From the NCBI RefSeq assembly GCF_000213655.1, contig NC_015554.1, forward strand, positions 2,914,001-2,978,000: a stretch of 64,000 bases of DNA, read 5' to 3'. The DNA is from Alteromonas naphthalenivorans. Its GTDB lineage: Bacteria > Pseudomonadota > Gammaproteobacteria > Enterobacterales > Alteromonadaceae. The position numbers and the translations under genes were made by a program. Below are positions 1-8,926 of this stretch, piece after piece. Under the pieces are notes generated by a model that saw only the letters and a list, made by a program, of their open reading frames with translations, made no database searches and was not told the origin of the DNA. How positions within the stretch are numbered: position 1 is the stretch's first letter; each line of letters opens with the position of its first letter.

Positions 1-1847
1 GATGGTGCACGGAATGCTTCAGACCACGTACCACGAATGATTAAGTCGTCGTTAACACGCCACTTCAAGCCAACTTTAGAGTTTGTAGTGTCACCGAAGT
101 TGCTGTAGTCCGAGTAACGTGTAGCAAGTTCAAGGTCTAACTGTTCAACAAACTCAAGGTCTGAAAGAAGTGGAATAGCTAGCTCTAGATATGCTTCTTC
201 AACGCTGAACGAACCTTCAGTTGGTTGACGTGCATTACCCGACGTTATACCTGCTGCAATAATTGCATCTGGTTGGTCGTAACCTTCTTGCCAGCGCTTT
301 TCGTATCCAGCAGCAAATGCTAAATAACCTGCTGGTAATTCAAGTACTTCACCCGAGATGTTTGCAGAGTAACTTTCTAGCGATGTGCTCTGCTCATCTT
401 GTGCAGTGAAAGTAATGTAATCAAGCATTTCTTGCGTGATTGTACCTTCACCAAGAGCAGTAGAACCACCAAATAGGTTTAGCGGAGTACAATCGCCAGT
501 ACAGTTAGCTGGGTCACCGATTGCAAGCGCAACGCGGTTCATATTAAGAAGACCATCTGTTAACTGGTTTTGAGTGATATCAGCATAAGTGTAGTTTGCA
601 TCCCAGTAGAATTCTCTGTCTGCAAATTCAAGAACACCATCAAATCCACCATTAAACTGGAATTGGTCAACGTTCTGTTTGAAGCTACGGAAGCCTGCTT
701 CCATCATACGACGACCAAACAAGAACAATTCACGTGCATTTGGATCTGCATCTAGAACTGATTGGTCTGTAGAAATATCAACACCGTATGGGTTGTATTG
801 GTTGTCAGCAGAAAGAGTAAAGCCTGAATCACCAAATGCCGTACCGATAAACAAAGGTGTAGGTGCTAAAGCCTGTTCTGATTTACGGTTACCGTAGAAA
901 CCAGTTACGTTTACACTTAGGTTATCTGTTAACTCGTAACGCGCCTGAGAGTAAATATTTGTTCTTTCTTGTGGCGTAGATAGGTAGTTGAAAGGAGCAA
1001 AGTTGAATCGGCTATCTGGCTCAACCCATGGCTCTAAACCACCGGCACTATCACCTTGCTCACTAAAAGACGTTCCAGCTTGATCAAAAGTCCAAAAACG
1101 ACCTTGAGGCGGCGCAGATGAACCACCGAAACCTTCAGGCGTACCGAAAACTGGAACTGCAGAGATAGCTCGGTCACCAGCAAGTGTCGCTTCTTCTTCT
1201 ACATAACTAACGTTGAAATAAACGTTACCTTTGTCGTTCGCAGCACCAAAGCCAACATCCCACTGTTCTTTGTTACCGTCGCCTTCGTCATATTGACCGA
1301 TATAGCCAGAAGCGTGAACGCCTTCGAAATCTTGACGAGTGATGATGTTTACAACACCGGCTACTGCGTCAGAACCATAAACCGCTGAAGCACCATCTTT
1401 AAGTACTTCGATACGCTCAATGATTGATGCTGGGATGTTATTTAAATCAACTGAACCTGTTAGACCTGGAGCCCAACGCTTACCGTTTACAAGAACAAGA
1501 GTACGGTTTGAGCCGATACCACGAATGTTAATAGTAGTTGTACCATTACCACCGTTGTTGTTGTTTGTGTTGATTGCTGAACCAGCAGATGGGATAGCTT
1601 GAAGAACATCACCGATTGAAGTAATACCGAATTTTTCGATATCTACACGTGACATAACCGTTACTGGGTTAGCGCCTTCAATGTCTGTGCGACGGATACG
1701 TGAACCGGTTACTTCGATTTTTTCAACAGTATCGGCTGCTTCTTCGGCTTCTTGTGCAGCAACTGCACCAGAAAAACTTATTGTTGAAACCGCGCCGAAC
1801 GCGCAGGCCAACCTAACTGACTTAGCCAGCTTAGAATTTGTAAACAT
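1..1847 (-). CDS. TonB-dependent receptor, N-terminal part (C-terminus outside window)
   Basis: Outer-membrane receptor that would import a ligand using TonB/proton-motive energy. The gene starts at an ATG at 1845-1847 behind an AGGGAG ribosome site and runs off the window edge with no stop, giving about 615 residues. The start shows a signal peptide (MFTNSKLAK..., hydrophobic stretch, AVAAQ cleavage region). A plug domain follows: a TonB-box-like segment KIEVTGSRI, then INIRGIGSNRTLVLVNGKR and ERIEVLKDGASAVYGSDAVAG, both typical of the plug. The rest is Asn/Tyr-rich barrel. The plug resembles the large receptors with a GSRI(R/P) box common in Alteromonadales and Xanthomonadales, but I cannot name the substrate. 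Another TonB receptor lies 307 bp downstream on the same strand. Confidence 0.93.
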   Translation of the reverse strand, partial: MFTNSKLAKSVRLACAFGAVSTISFSGAVAAQEAEEAADTVEKIEVTGSRIRRTDIEGANPVTVMSRVDIEKFGITSIGDVLQAIPSAGSAINTNNNNGGNGTTTINIRGIGSNRTLVLVNGKRWAPGLTGSVDLNNIPASIIERIEVLKDGASAVYGSDAVAGVVNIITRQDFEGVHASGYIGQYDEGDGNKEQWDVGFGAANDKGNVYFNVSYVEEEATLAGDRAISAVPVFGTPEGFGGSSAPPQGRFWTFDQAGTSFSEQGDSAGGLEPWVEPDSRFNFAPFNYLSTPQERTNIYSQARYELTDNLSVNVTGFYGNRKSEQALAPTPLFIGTAFGDSGFTLSADNQYNPYGVDISTDQSVLDADPNARELFLFGRRMMEAGFRSFKQNVDQFQFNGGFDGVLEFADREFYWDANYTYADITQNQLTDGLLNMNRVALAIGDPANCTGDCTPLNLFGGSTALGEGTITQEMLDYITFTAQDEQSTSLESYSANISGEVLELPAGYLAFAAGYEKRWQEGYDQPDAIIAAGITSGNARQPTEGSFSVEEAYLELAIPLLSDLEFVEQLDLELATRYSDYSNFGDTTNSKVGLKWRVNDDLIIRGTWSEAFRAP

Positions 1848-2154
1848 GTGTTGTCTCCCTGGACCACTAAAACTTGTTTAGTGTGTATTTCTAAAATCGT
1901 TTATAACGAATTATTATTAGTAAGGTCAAAGCCTCACTAAGATAATAAACACAACAAGCGTAAACGGTCAACTGAGATCGGGAGAGGAATAATTAAAAGT
2001 TCAACTTTTTTTAAGTTTTTTTACTTTTTCTGTAAATGTTTACTTACAATTTACGTAAATATTACAACTAAAGTCTTGAAGCGATTATTTTTCGACCTAT
2101 ACAGGATGAATTGCTAGGGAAGCGCGATAAGTCGCACTTCCCTAGCATTAGGTC
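1848..2154. other. Intergenic region between two TonB receptor genes
   Basis: No ORF of note. The side next to 1847 is AT-rich and must hold the promoter of the edge receptor, but I see no convincing -35/-10 pair or Fur-like box. The other end carries the strong hairpin listed separately at 2113-2146. Confidence 0.6.
2113..2146 (-). terminator. Long hairpin downstream of TonB receptor gene
   Basis: The arms GCTAGGGAAG and CTTCCCTAGC pair perfectly over 10 bp, and inside them GCGA/TCGC pair around a TAAG loop. It lies 9 bp beyond the stop of the 2155-5100 gene. There is no T-run on either side, so it may be a processing or mRNA 3'-end hairpin rather than a classical intrinsic terminator. Confidence 0.5.
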
Positions 2155-5100
2155 TTAAAACGTATAGTTCACACTAAAGCGAACATAACGAGGAGTTTGC
2201 CATTGTGTAGGCGTTCCATAGTTAGGATCTACATCTGGGTCTAATGGGTCTTGAGACGATTCACTGTCATAGATTTCATAAACCTCTGTCACTTTATCGT
2301 TGTTCAACACGTTAAAGACATCTGCACGAACAACCAATGTTTGATCTTCGCCAATATCAATATTATATGACGCCGAAACATCAATTGAGTAGTAGCTACT
2401 TGTGCGACCGCGAGAGCCACGAGGGGCAAGCTCACCACCGGCATAAAATGACTCTGAATCATATGCTTGTGCAAATTTATCAGTCGGGTGATAACCAAAT
2501 GCATTCACTGGCTTACCGGTCCAGAACTGCAAGTTAGCACCTAACGTTAAGTCTTCGGTAACCGCATAGGCACCGTACATTTTAACTTGATGACGACGAT
2601 CGTTAGGAAGGTCGCCGTAGGCGCCATCTAACAATCCAGGTTGGTCAAACAATGTTGTCAAGCCTGCGTCATCTTGACCGTTGTCAGAACGCACAAAACC
2701 TTCGTTATTACCCCAGTTATGCGACCACGTATAGGCAGCATTGAACATCCAAACGCCGTCCCAAGCACGTTGGAAGGTAAAGTCAACGGCAGCGTATTTA
2801 CGTACTGAATCTGGGTAGCCTAAGTCTTCGGCTGACAAATCCATATAAACCAATTCGCCGTTAGTACCTGGCAATTCAGTGGTACCAATACGCATGTCTA
2901 CATTGGGGTTAGTTAATACATATTGATGGAAACCGTCCCAAATACCAGAAACGTCACCGTAGCCATTAGCCGCAGCCCATTCGATAACCGCTGCATCAAT
3001 TGCCATATCTTCAACAGTAGTCGCCAATTCTCGGTAAGTACCTTGAATCGCCATGCTCCACTCGTCGTTCAATTGGAACTGATAACCAGCAATAAATTCA
3101 TCTGAGTACATTGCATCAATATTTTGATCAACTAATTCAGCTGGAGATTTTGCTTCACCGTTAGCGAAAACATCGTCAGGCTGAGTTTTATCACCGGTAA
3201 GATTAGGAATGAATAAAGACTCATCAGCGTATCCGTCAAACTCATAGTATTCTTGCGTATAGGTTTCTGCACCGGCTAAGCGAATGTTCGTGTTGGCTGC
3301 AACTGGAAGGTAGTAACGACCGAAACTTGCCCATGCTTTCGTTTCACCATCGCCACGCACATCCCATACCGCACCTAAACGAAGTGCCCAAAGGTTATCA
3401 AGTTTTACGAAGGTTTCACCATCTGCATTGAAGTTTTCAAAAGAGTCGTTACGAATACCGGCATTAATCACTAAGTCATCAGTAACCTGCCATTGGTCTT
3501 GTACGTAGAATGCAATATTTTCTGAATCGAAATCACCACCAACTTCGTAATCTCTATGACGCACTTGGTAGATTTCTTCGTTAGCTAAATCGTCATCATT
3601 TACATAATAAAGATAGTATGCGCCGCCTGAGTTAATCGTATAACTACTTGCTGTTAAGTTTTCGTAATCGTAACCGAAGCGAATTGAGTGGTCGCCAATA
3701 TACCAGTCAGCATCAATGCGGATAACTTCGCGTTTATCGTCCCCCTGCTCAACAGTAAAACCAGCCCACGTGCTTGTTGGAACAAAAGCACCAGTACTAT
3801 CGTAAGTAAAGTATGCTACTGGATTAGCATCTAATTCACTGCGCACGGTCCGGTCTTGCTTGTTCACACCGTACTGGGCAGAGATAGAGAAATCATCATT
3901 GATGATACTGGTCCATTTAGCCGTGTAGTTCAGGCCACCTTCATCTTCGTAACCAACTCTCGAGTCTGTGGTAAAAACGCCATCAGTCGAATCAAACGTT
4001 TGGATTTCGGTTGAACGCTCATCTGAAAATACTGTCACTTCCAATATGTTGTTTTCAGTAGCATACCAATCAACTTTCGCTACCCAAAACGCATCTTCAT
4101 CGGTTTCTGTAAAACCGTTCTGAACTAAGCCAGTACTGTTTATCTGCTGTTCACCTACGAATTTCTCTTCTACAGAGCGCGGGTTAAACAACGCATAGAA
4201 GAATAATTTGTCTTCAATTAGCGCGCCGCTAGCCCACACGTTTGCATCCCACGAATCTTTTTCATCGCCGGTATTATCAATGCGGTAATTGCCGTCAGTT
4301 GTTCTTCTGTAAGAACTTTTCTGCTCACGAAGTGCATCAGGCTCCCAGTAAACATTAACGCCAGCTTTAAATTCGTTGCTACCACTTTTAGTTTTAGCGT
4401 TAATAACACCGCCAGTTACACGGCCGTATTCCGCTGAGTAACCACCGGTTTTAACTTCAAAGGTTTCGTACATGTCGAAAGGTGGCTCACTTGAACCCAC
4501 ACCCGTTCTAAAGTTAGTAATATTTAGACCATTAATGTAATAACCGTTCTCACCAACTGATGCACCACCAATGGAAGGAAGGTCACCAAACGCTGAGTCA
4601 CCTTGGGTTGTACCTGGTGCCAATAGCGCAACTGACGTTAAGTTACGAGGAACAGGAACTCTATCAAGGGTAACAGTGTCTACAACGATACCAGTGCTTG
4701 AACTTGTTACATCTACCATGGCAATTGTTGAACCAGTTACTTCGATTCGTTCAACATCGTCACCGGCAAGTTTCATGTTTAAGTTAGTTTTACCACTAAT
4801 ACCAACTTTTACAGATTCTTGGATGGTGTTACGAAAGCCGTCTTTCTCAGCAACCACATTGTAGATACCTGGCGGTAACAATGGAAAACGAAAATCGCCG
4901 TTAGCATCTGTGGTAACTGTACGAACTAGACCTGTATCAACATTAGTGATAGTTACAGTAACGCCACTAATTTCTGCACCGCTAATTTCTGCAGTATTAC
5001 CTTGAATAAAACCATTTGTGTCGTTTGCAAATACTGGTGCCGAAACACCAAGACTGAGCGCTACGGCAAAAGCCGCTGCACTTCTTTTATATTGAAGCAT
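2155..5100 (-). CDS. TonB-dependent receptor, Oar-like with N-terminal carboxypeptidase-regulatory-like domain
   Basis: 981-residue outer-membrane receptor. The ATG at 5100 has an AGGGAG ribosome site. Residues 1-25 form a signal peptide (cleavage near APVFA). Residues about 30-110 form a carboxypeptidase regulatory-like beta-sandwich (GVTVTITNVDTG, DANGDFRFPLLPPGIYNVV). A plug follows, including GGYSAEYGRVTGGVINAKTK, and then a long barrel. The C-terminus (RYVRFSVNYTF) ends in the aromatic residue needed for BAM insertion. This architecture matches Oar/OmpA-related TonB receptors, often linked to peptide or protein-derived ligands, but the ligand is not deducible here. Its neighbour kynA is on the same strand, separated by a hairpin, so co-transcription is uncertain. 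Confidence 0.93.
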   Translation of the reverse strand: MLQYKRSAAAFAVALSLGVSAPVFANDTNGFIQGNTAEISGAEISGVTVTITNVDTGLVRTVTTDANGDFRFPLLPPGIYNVVAEKDGFRNTIQESVKVGISGKTNLNMKLAGDDVERIEVTGSTIAMVDVTSSSTGIVVDTVTLDRVPVPRNLTSVALLAPGTTQGDSAFGDLPSIGGASVGENGYYINGLNITNFRTGVGSSEPPFDMYETFEVKTGGYSAEYGRVTGGVINAKTKSGSNEFKAGVNVYWEPDALREQKSSYRRTTDGNYRIDNTGDEKDSWDANVWASGALIEDKLFFYALFNPRSVEEKFVGEQQINSTGLVQNGFTETDEDAFWVAKVDWYATENNILEVTVFSDERSTEIQTFDSTDGVFTTDSRVGYEDEGGLNYTAKWTSIINDDFSISAQYGVNKQDRTVRSELDANPVAYFTYDSTGAFVPTSTWAGFTVEQGDDKREVIRIDADWYIGDHSIRFGYDYENLTASSYTINSGGAYYLYYVNDDDLANEEIYQVRHRDYEVGGDFDSENIAFYVQDQWQVTDDLVINAGIRNDSFENFNADGETFVKLDNLWALRLGAVWDVRGDGETKAWASFGRYYLPVAANTNIRLAGAETYTQEYYEFDGYADESLFIPNLTGDKTQPDDVFANGEAKSPAELVDQNIDAMYSDEFIAGYQFQLNDEWSMAIQGTYRELATTVEDMAIDAAVIEWAAANGYGDVSGIWDGFHQYVLTNPNVDMRIGTTELPGTNGELVYMDLSAEDLGYPDSVRKYAAVDFTFQRAWDGVWMFNAAYTWSHNWGNNEGFVRSDNGQDDAGLTTLFDQPGLLDGAYGDLPNDRRHQVKMYGAYAVTEDLTLGANLQFWTGKPVNAFGYHPTDKFAQAYDSESFYAGGELAPRGSRGRTSSYYSIDVSASYNIDIGEDQTLVVRADVFNVLNNDKVTEVYEIYDSESSQDPLDPDVDPNYGTPTQWQTPRYVRFSVNYTF

Positions 5101-5344
5101 GTATAACTCCCTGGATGTGTGTTTTCGTTAGTCTTAACTTTATTTAAAAAAACCATAAAGATAATCTAAACGATTGTTTTTTATACGGATTTTTATGGTT
5201 ATCCGAAAGTATAATTGACATGTGTAAAGGGGGTAAAGCAAGCGTAAATGGAAATTTTTACGATGAATGGTATGGGCGTGAAGTAGGGAAATTACACGTA
5301 ATCTTTTGAGTGGCTTGGCTTTGGGGGGTATTCAAAGAGTTCCC

Positions 5345-5375
5345 CATTTGCGACGAATTACATTCGTCGCAAATG
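5345..5375 (-). terminator. 14-bp perfect hairpin downstream of kynA
   Basis: The arms CATTTGCGACGAAT and ATTCGTCGCAAATG pair perfectly around a 3-nt loop, 22 bp after the kynA stop. No T-run follows on the minus strand. A second partial copy of the GTCGCA motif sits at 5382-5388. It probably ends or protects the kynA transcript. Confidence 0.5.
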
Positions 5376-5396
5376 CAGAAATGTCGCATTTTTCGT

Positions 5397-6485
5397 CTAT
5401 TGTAAATAAAAGCCTAAGCTGCGTTTTACCGATTCAGGCAATTCTGGAAGTGAACTTTTTGGCAAAAGAAACGTAGCCATGTTGAAAAAGTCTAGAAACA
5501 CCCTGTTAGATTCCGTCGTTTTCTTCAAATAATGGTGGCCGGATGAGCCGCCCGTTCCTATTTTTGTTCCCAGCATTCGTTGTACCATCATGGCATGGCG
5601 ATAACGCCACAACGTTAATTGTTCATCAATTTCTGTTAGTGCGGTAATGAGTTGGAAAGGCAGATTAAAAACGGGTTCTTCTGAATACTGCTTTATAAAT
5701 AAAGCCGACAATAATGCTTCATGTGATAAGCGGAATTTACCCTGATTAAGAAGGGCTTCATACGTATCATGATTAAATAGCCCGTCAAAGTTCTCTCTGG
5801 TCGATTGCCAGTCTTTAAGCTCTTGTCGACGTTCTACTTCCGACAGAAACGCATTCTTTTCTATGGTTTCTTTGTCATCGTTAAGCATTTCATCTGTTGC
5901 ATTTCGGTAGTAATCCCAAAAGTGGAAATCCTCGGTTTTAAGTAGTGGCATACGTGCCAACCACTTATCCACTAGTTCAAACAAGCTTGGTTTTTCTTCT
6001 AACGCTTCCAATAGGCTGCGATCATCATCACTTAATCGGTTATAAAAACTTTGCTTATCGAAATCGATACGATATTCCCTTTTAAGGCCTAATGAAATTT
6101 CAAGCTGTTTAAATTGGATACTTTGAAAGCCTGAGGCGGGAACCAAATAATCTCTGAATGAAAGAAACTGCTGAGGCGTCATAGTTTCCATAATACCTAT
6201 TTGGTCGTTCATCAGCTTTTGAATTTGAATAACACGGTGCAGCCTATGTACTACTGAAGTGAGTTGCTGATCTTTTACTGCTGCTTGATTGAATGTGTCG
6301 ATAACCGCATTGAGTTCGTGTAAAAGTTGCTTAAACCATAGCTCATACACTTGATGCACTACTATAAATAGCATTTCCTCATGAGCAGGTTCACCGTACT
6401 TGGTACTTTGAAGCTTTTGTGCGCCAAGTATTTTATCTAACGCTAGATAATCACCGTAATAGCAGGGTTCAATATTTTTTTTCAT
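5397..6485 (-). CDS. kynA: Tryptophan 2,3-dioxygenase
   Basis: Haem enzyme that opens the indole ring of L-tryptophan to N-formylkynurenine, the first step of the kynurenine pathway, in the cytosol. 362 residues. The N-terminal motif YGEPAHEEMLFIVVHQVYEL holds the substrate-side histidine region. The C-terminal stretch LWRYRHAMMVQRML then GTGGSSGHHYLKKT holds the proximal haem histidine and the Gly-rich substrate loop of the family. It is longer than the roughly 280-300 residues of many bacterial members, with extra helical sequence between residues 150 and 230. The start ATG has only a weak ribosome site. No other kynurenine-pathway gene lies nearby. The adjacent amino-acid catabolic genes (Leu/Phe/Tyr) suggest a local functional grouping rather than one operon. 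Confidence 0.96.
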   Translation of the reverse strand: MKKNIEPCYYGDYLALDKILGAQKLQSTKYGEPAHEEMLFIVVHQVYELWFKQLLHELNAVIDTFNQAAVKDQQLTSVVHRLHRVIQIQKLMNDQIGIMETMTPQQFLSFRDYLVPASGFQSIQFKQLEISLGLKREYRIDFDKQSFYNRLSDDDRSLLEALEEKPSLFELVDKWLARMPLLKTEDFHFWDYYRNATDEMLNDDKETIEKNAFLSEVERRQELKDWQSTRENFDGLFNHDTYEALLNQGKFRLSHEALLSALFIKQYSEEPVFNLPFQLITALTEIDEQLTLWRYRHAMMVQRMLGTKIGTGGSSGHHYLKKTTESNRVFLDFFNMATFLLPKSSLPELPESVKRSLGFYLQ

Positions 6486-6643
6486 GCCGATTATTCTTGT
6501 CGTCGTTATGCACAGAAAGAAATTCTAACATCGCTAACTCGACATCGACAAAATACAGGCTATAAATTATCTAGGGGCGTTATTAAAAATATACATACCC
6601 ATAAAAAATAACATCGCGTTAAAATTTAAATTAGGGCACAAAT

Positions 6644-6931
6644 ATGAAGCTTGATGATGACATTCATAATTATTACGAACATCTTGTATTACAACGTGTA
6701 ACAGAACTTGGACTGGATAATACTAAAAGTCCTGATTATTTAGCTGACTTATGCTGCTTGGCACTTAACCAAGTCCCTCCACGCTACATCCGCTATGAAG
6801 TCGATATGGCCTTTTATCTTCCCCAGAGTGAACGAAATCAAATGGAGATGAATGTTACGTATGCTATCGATAATGCGATGAAATATTTAGACGACACAGA
6901 TAAAACATCGGTAAGCGAGAAAGCAGAGTAA
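6644..6931 (+). CDS. ComFB-like (late competence development) protein
   Basis: 95-residue protein matching the ComFB family: an acidic N-terminus (DDDIHNYYEHLVLQRV), the conserved paired cysteines in ADLCCLALNQVPPRYIRYEVD, then an amphipathic helix near NAMKYLDD. B. subtilis ComFB lies in the comF operon. Homologues in cyanobacteria and Bacillus have been reported to bind cyclic dinucleotides, so a signalling-receptor role is possible here. It is a lone gene, divergent from kynA, with no competence genes in view. The 3' end lies about 30 bp from the end of the oppositely transcribed SRP RNA. Family membership is fairly sure; function is not. Confidence 0.82.
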   Translation: MKLDDDIHNYYEHLVLQRVTELGLDNTKSPDYLADLCCLALNQVPPRYIRYEVDMAFYLPQSERNQMEMNVTYAIDNAMKYLDDTDKTSVSEKAE

Positions 6932-6963
6932 CGCCAAAGGTCAAAAATACGGGGGAGTAAATT

Positions 6964-7076
6964 GGGTGGCGGGCTCCCAGCCACATCCCGGCACATGAGT
7001 CGTCTGCTGCGGCTGCTCCCTTCCAGGCCTGACCGAGTTCACAGAGTATCATTGCGGGAGGACCAAAAGCCCACCA
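6964..7076 (-). ncRNA. ffs: 4.5S signal recognition particle RNA
   Basis: Read on the minus strand it carries the diagnostic SRP RNA apical core: GGTCAGGCCTGGAAGGGAGC, then AGCAGCCGCAGCAGA and GTGCCGGGATGTGGCTGG. The ends GGTGGGCT and AGCCCGCC pair to close the hairpin, giving about 113 nt, the same size as E. coli 4.5S RNA. With Ffh it targets inner-membrane proteins to the translocon. The ends are set by base-pairing and could move by a few bases. Confidence 0.95.
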
Positions 7077-7153
7077 TTGAAAGCGAATAAAATGCTAACA
7101 GGCGTCAGCAGTCTTAAGCGCGGGGCGCATTATGACTACTTGCCCGATAACTT

Positions 7154-8212
7154 TCAACCCTTTAACGAAAATCTCTCTTCTGCAATGATGTTTGCCACAC
7201 GATTTGTGGCTGCTTTTTGGGCATCAGCACGGGTATAAATCTCTTTTAGCGTCGTACCAATGTCTTCAATATGCTTGCGTAGCGCTGCGTTCGTGCTCTT
7301 TTCCATACGCTGATGGAAGATATCGATAATGCCACCTGCGTTAATCACATAATCAGGCGCGTACAAAATACCTCGTTCGACTAACATATCGCCAATTTCT
7401 TCGCGTGCAAGTTGATTGTTCGCCGCGCCAGCGATGACCTTAGCTTTAATCATCGGTAATGTTTGGTCATTAATTGCCGCGCCTAATGCACAAGGTGCTA
7501 GTACATCAACGTCCAGCCCTAAAATTTCTTCAGGCGCTACCGCCGTAGCACCCAGTTCTGCTACGGCCTTTTCAACACCTTCGGGGAATATATCAGCAAC
7601 ATAGAGCTTTGCACCGGCTGCATGAAGGTGTGACGCAAGGCGATACCCTACATGCCCCATACCCTGAATTGCTACGCTTACTCCCTCTAAGCTGCTATTC
7701 AATCCGTGCTCTACACTGGCTTTTAAGCCTACGAACACACCATAAGCGGTAGAGGGTGCTGGATTACCGTCTGGCTGTTCGTCAGCGTAGTGGTATTGTG
7801 CGTTTACTCCGGCAATGTAATCAGACTGAGTCGCCATGGTTTGTAAATCGGTAACTGAAATGCCCGAGTCTTCTGCGGTAAAATATTTGCCACTCAATGA
7901 ATCTACAAATTTCCCCATGGCTTCCATCATCGCCGGCGTTTTTTGTTTGCGAGGATCACCAATAATGACTGATTTACCACCACCTAATGCAATATTAGCC
8001 ATCGCGGCTTTGTAGGTCATTCCTTTAGAAAGACGGAGTACATCGGTTAGTGCTTCTGCACTGCTTACATAGGGCCACATTCTACAACCACCCAATGCTG
8101 GGCCTAGGTTTGTGTTGTGTATGGCAATAATGGCACTTAAGCCTGCTTCTTTATCGTGATAAAAAGCGACATGCTCGTGACTATCAAACTCTATGTGATC
8201 GAAAACCGACAT
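7154..8212 (-). CDS. Leu/Phe/Val dehydrogenase family protein (probably leucine dehydrogenase)
   Basis: NAD-dependent oxidative deamination of a branched-chain or aromatic amino acid to its 2-oxo acid. I take the ATG at 8212 (MSVFDHIEFDSHE) because AGGGAAAG lies just upstream; a start 12 codons earlier lacks such a site. That gives 352 residues. Motifs: GGCRMWPY, then the catalytic-lysine region KGMTYKAAMANIALGGGKSV, TAEDSGIS, the nucleotide-binding GMGHVG and the conserved NNQL. These fit Glu/Leu/Phe/Val dehydrogenases, nearest in length to leucine dehydrogenase. The divergent Lrp-type regulator and the shared palindrome between them suggest substrate-responsive control. Phenylalanine dehydrogenase is the main alternative, given phhA and maiA nearby. 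Confidence 0.92.
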   Translation of the reverse strand: MSVFDHIEFDSHEHVAFYHDKEAGLSAIIAIHNTNLGPALGGCRMWPYVSSAEALTDVLRLSKGMTYKAAMANIALGGGKSVIIGDPRKQKTPAMMEAMGKFVDSLSGKYFTAEDSGISVTDLQTMATQSDYIAGVNAQYHYADEQPDGNPAPSTAYGVFVGLKASVEHGLNSSLEGVSVAIQGMGHVGYRLASHLHAAGAKLYVADIFPEGVEKAVAELGATAVAPEEILGLDVDVLAPCALGAAINDQTLPMIKAKVIAGAANNQLAREEIGDMLVERGILYAPDYVINAGGIIDIFHQRMEKSTNAALRKHIEDIGTTLKEIYTRADAQKAATNRVANIIAEERFSLKG

Positions 8213-8334
8213 ACTTTCCCTATTAATAATGTGATGGATTTTGCCCAAGTGTAGCCCAACAACCAGAGGACACGCCTTGCTAAGTTAATGACCGGCCCTC
8301 GTAAAGTGAAATACACAAAGTATGAATACTATTT

Positions 8335-8356
8335 TTCTAGGATATCTATCCTAGAA
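8335..8356. promoter_or_regulatory. Inverted repeat, likely Lrp/AsnC-type operator
   Basis: Ten-bp arms TTCTAGGATA and TATCCTAGAA are separated by 2 bp. It lies in the 194-bp divergent region between the amino-acid dehydrogenase and the Lrp-type regulator, 50 bp before the regulator ATG, flanked by A/T tracts as usual for Lrp-family sites. Assignment to this regulator is inference from position. Confidence 0.6.
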
Positions 8357-8406
8357 TTTATTTTTCTATATAATAAACATCATAAAAACGACGGAAGCTG
8401 CGTTCA

Positions 8407-8874
8407 ATGAAATTAGATAAATTCGATCGTGAGATTTTACGAGTACTTCAACAAGATGCCACTGTCTCTATGGCCGAGTTGAGCCAGAAGGTTGGGTTGT
8501 CCCATACCCCCTGTTGGCGACGGGTAAAACGCATGGAAGCCGATGGCATTATTATTGGTAAAGTCACTCTTTTAAATAGTAAAAAACTCAACCTTGGGGT
8601 GTCTGTTTTTATTTATGTCACACTTAAAAATCATGATGGCGACTCCCTTACCGATTTTGAAAATGCAGTACAAAGTATTGATGAAATTGTTGAGTGCCAC
8701 ACCACCAGCGGTGAGAAAGACTATTTGCTTAAAGTGATTGTGGAAAGTATTGAAGAATATGAATTTTTACTGAAAACGAAGCTTACTCATCTTCCTTTGG
8801 TTGATCATGTCAGCTCTACCTTCGCATTAAAACAAGTGAAGAACACCACTGAGCTACCCATCAAACGACAGTAG
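8407..8874 (+). CDS. Lrp/AsnC family transcriptional regulator
   Basis: 155 residues. Residues 1-60 form the winged HTH (LDKFDREILRVLQQDATVSM, LSQKVGLSHTPCWRRVKRME), and residues about 70-145 form the RAM/AsnC ligand-binding domain, including ECHTTSGEKDYLLKV and the SSTFALKQVK strand. Such proteins bind amino acids and form octameric or related assemblies that bend DNA. It is divergent from the Leu/Phe/Val dehydrogenase and so probably controls it, as BkdR-like proteins control branched-chain catabolism; the exact ligand is not shown by the sequence. Confidence 0.95.
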   Translation: MKLDKFDREILRVLQQDATVSMAELSQKVGLSHTPCWRRVKRMEADGIIIGKVTLLNSKKLNLGVSVFIYVTLKNHDGDSLTDFENAVQSIDEIVECHTTSGEKDYLLKVIVESIEEYEFLLKTKLTHLPLVDHVSSTFALKQVKNTTELPIKRQ

Positions 8875-8891
8875 GTTTCATTGAAACCTAC
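8871..8891. terminator. Palindromic hairpin between convergent lrp-type gene and maiA
   Basis: GTAGGTTTCA and TGAAACCTAC pair perfectly around a single T. The hairpin includes the stop codon of the Lrp-type gene and sits 36 bp from the maiA stop, so it can act for both directions. No T-run. Confidence 0.45.
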
Positions 8892-8926
8892 GCCCTGCTG
8901 CCCATCGACTGCGCTTCTTTCTCACG

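Noticed and set aside
5345-5375. Recombination or attachment site
   Set aside because: The hairpin follows the kynA stop at terminator distance, and no integrase or duplicated copy lies nearby.
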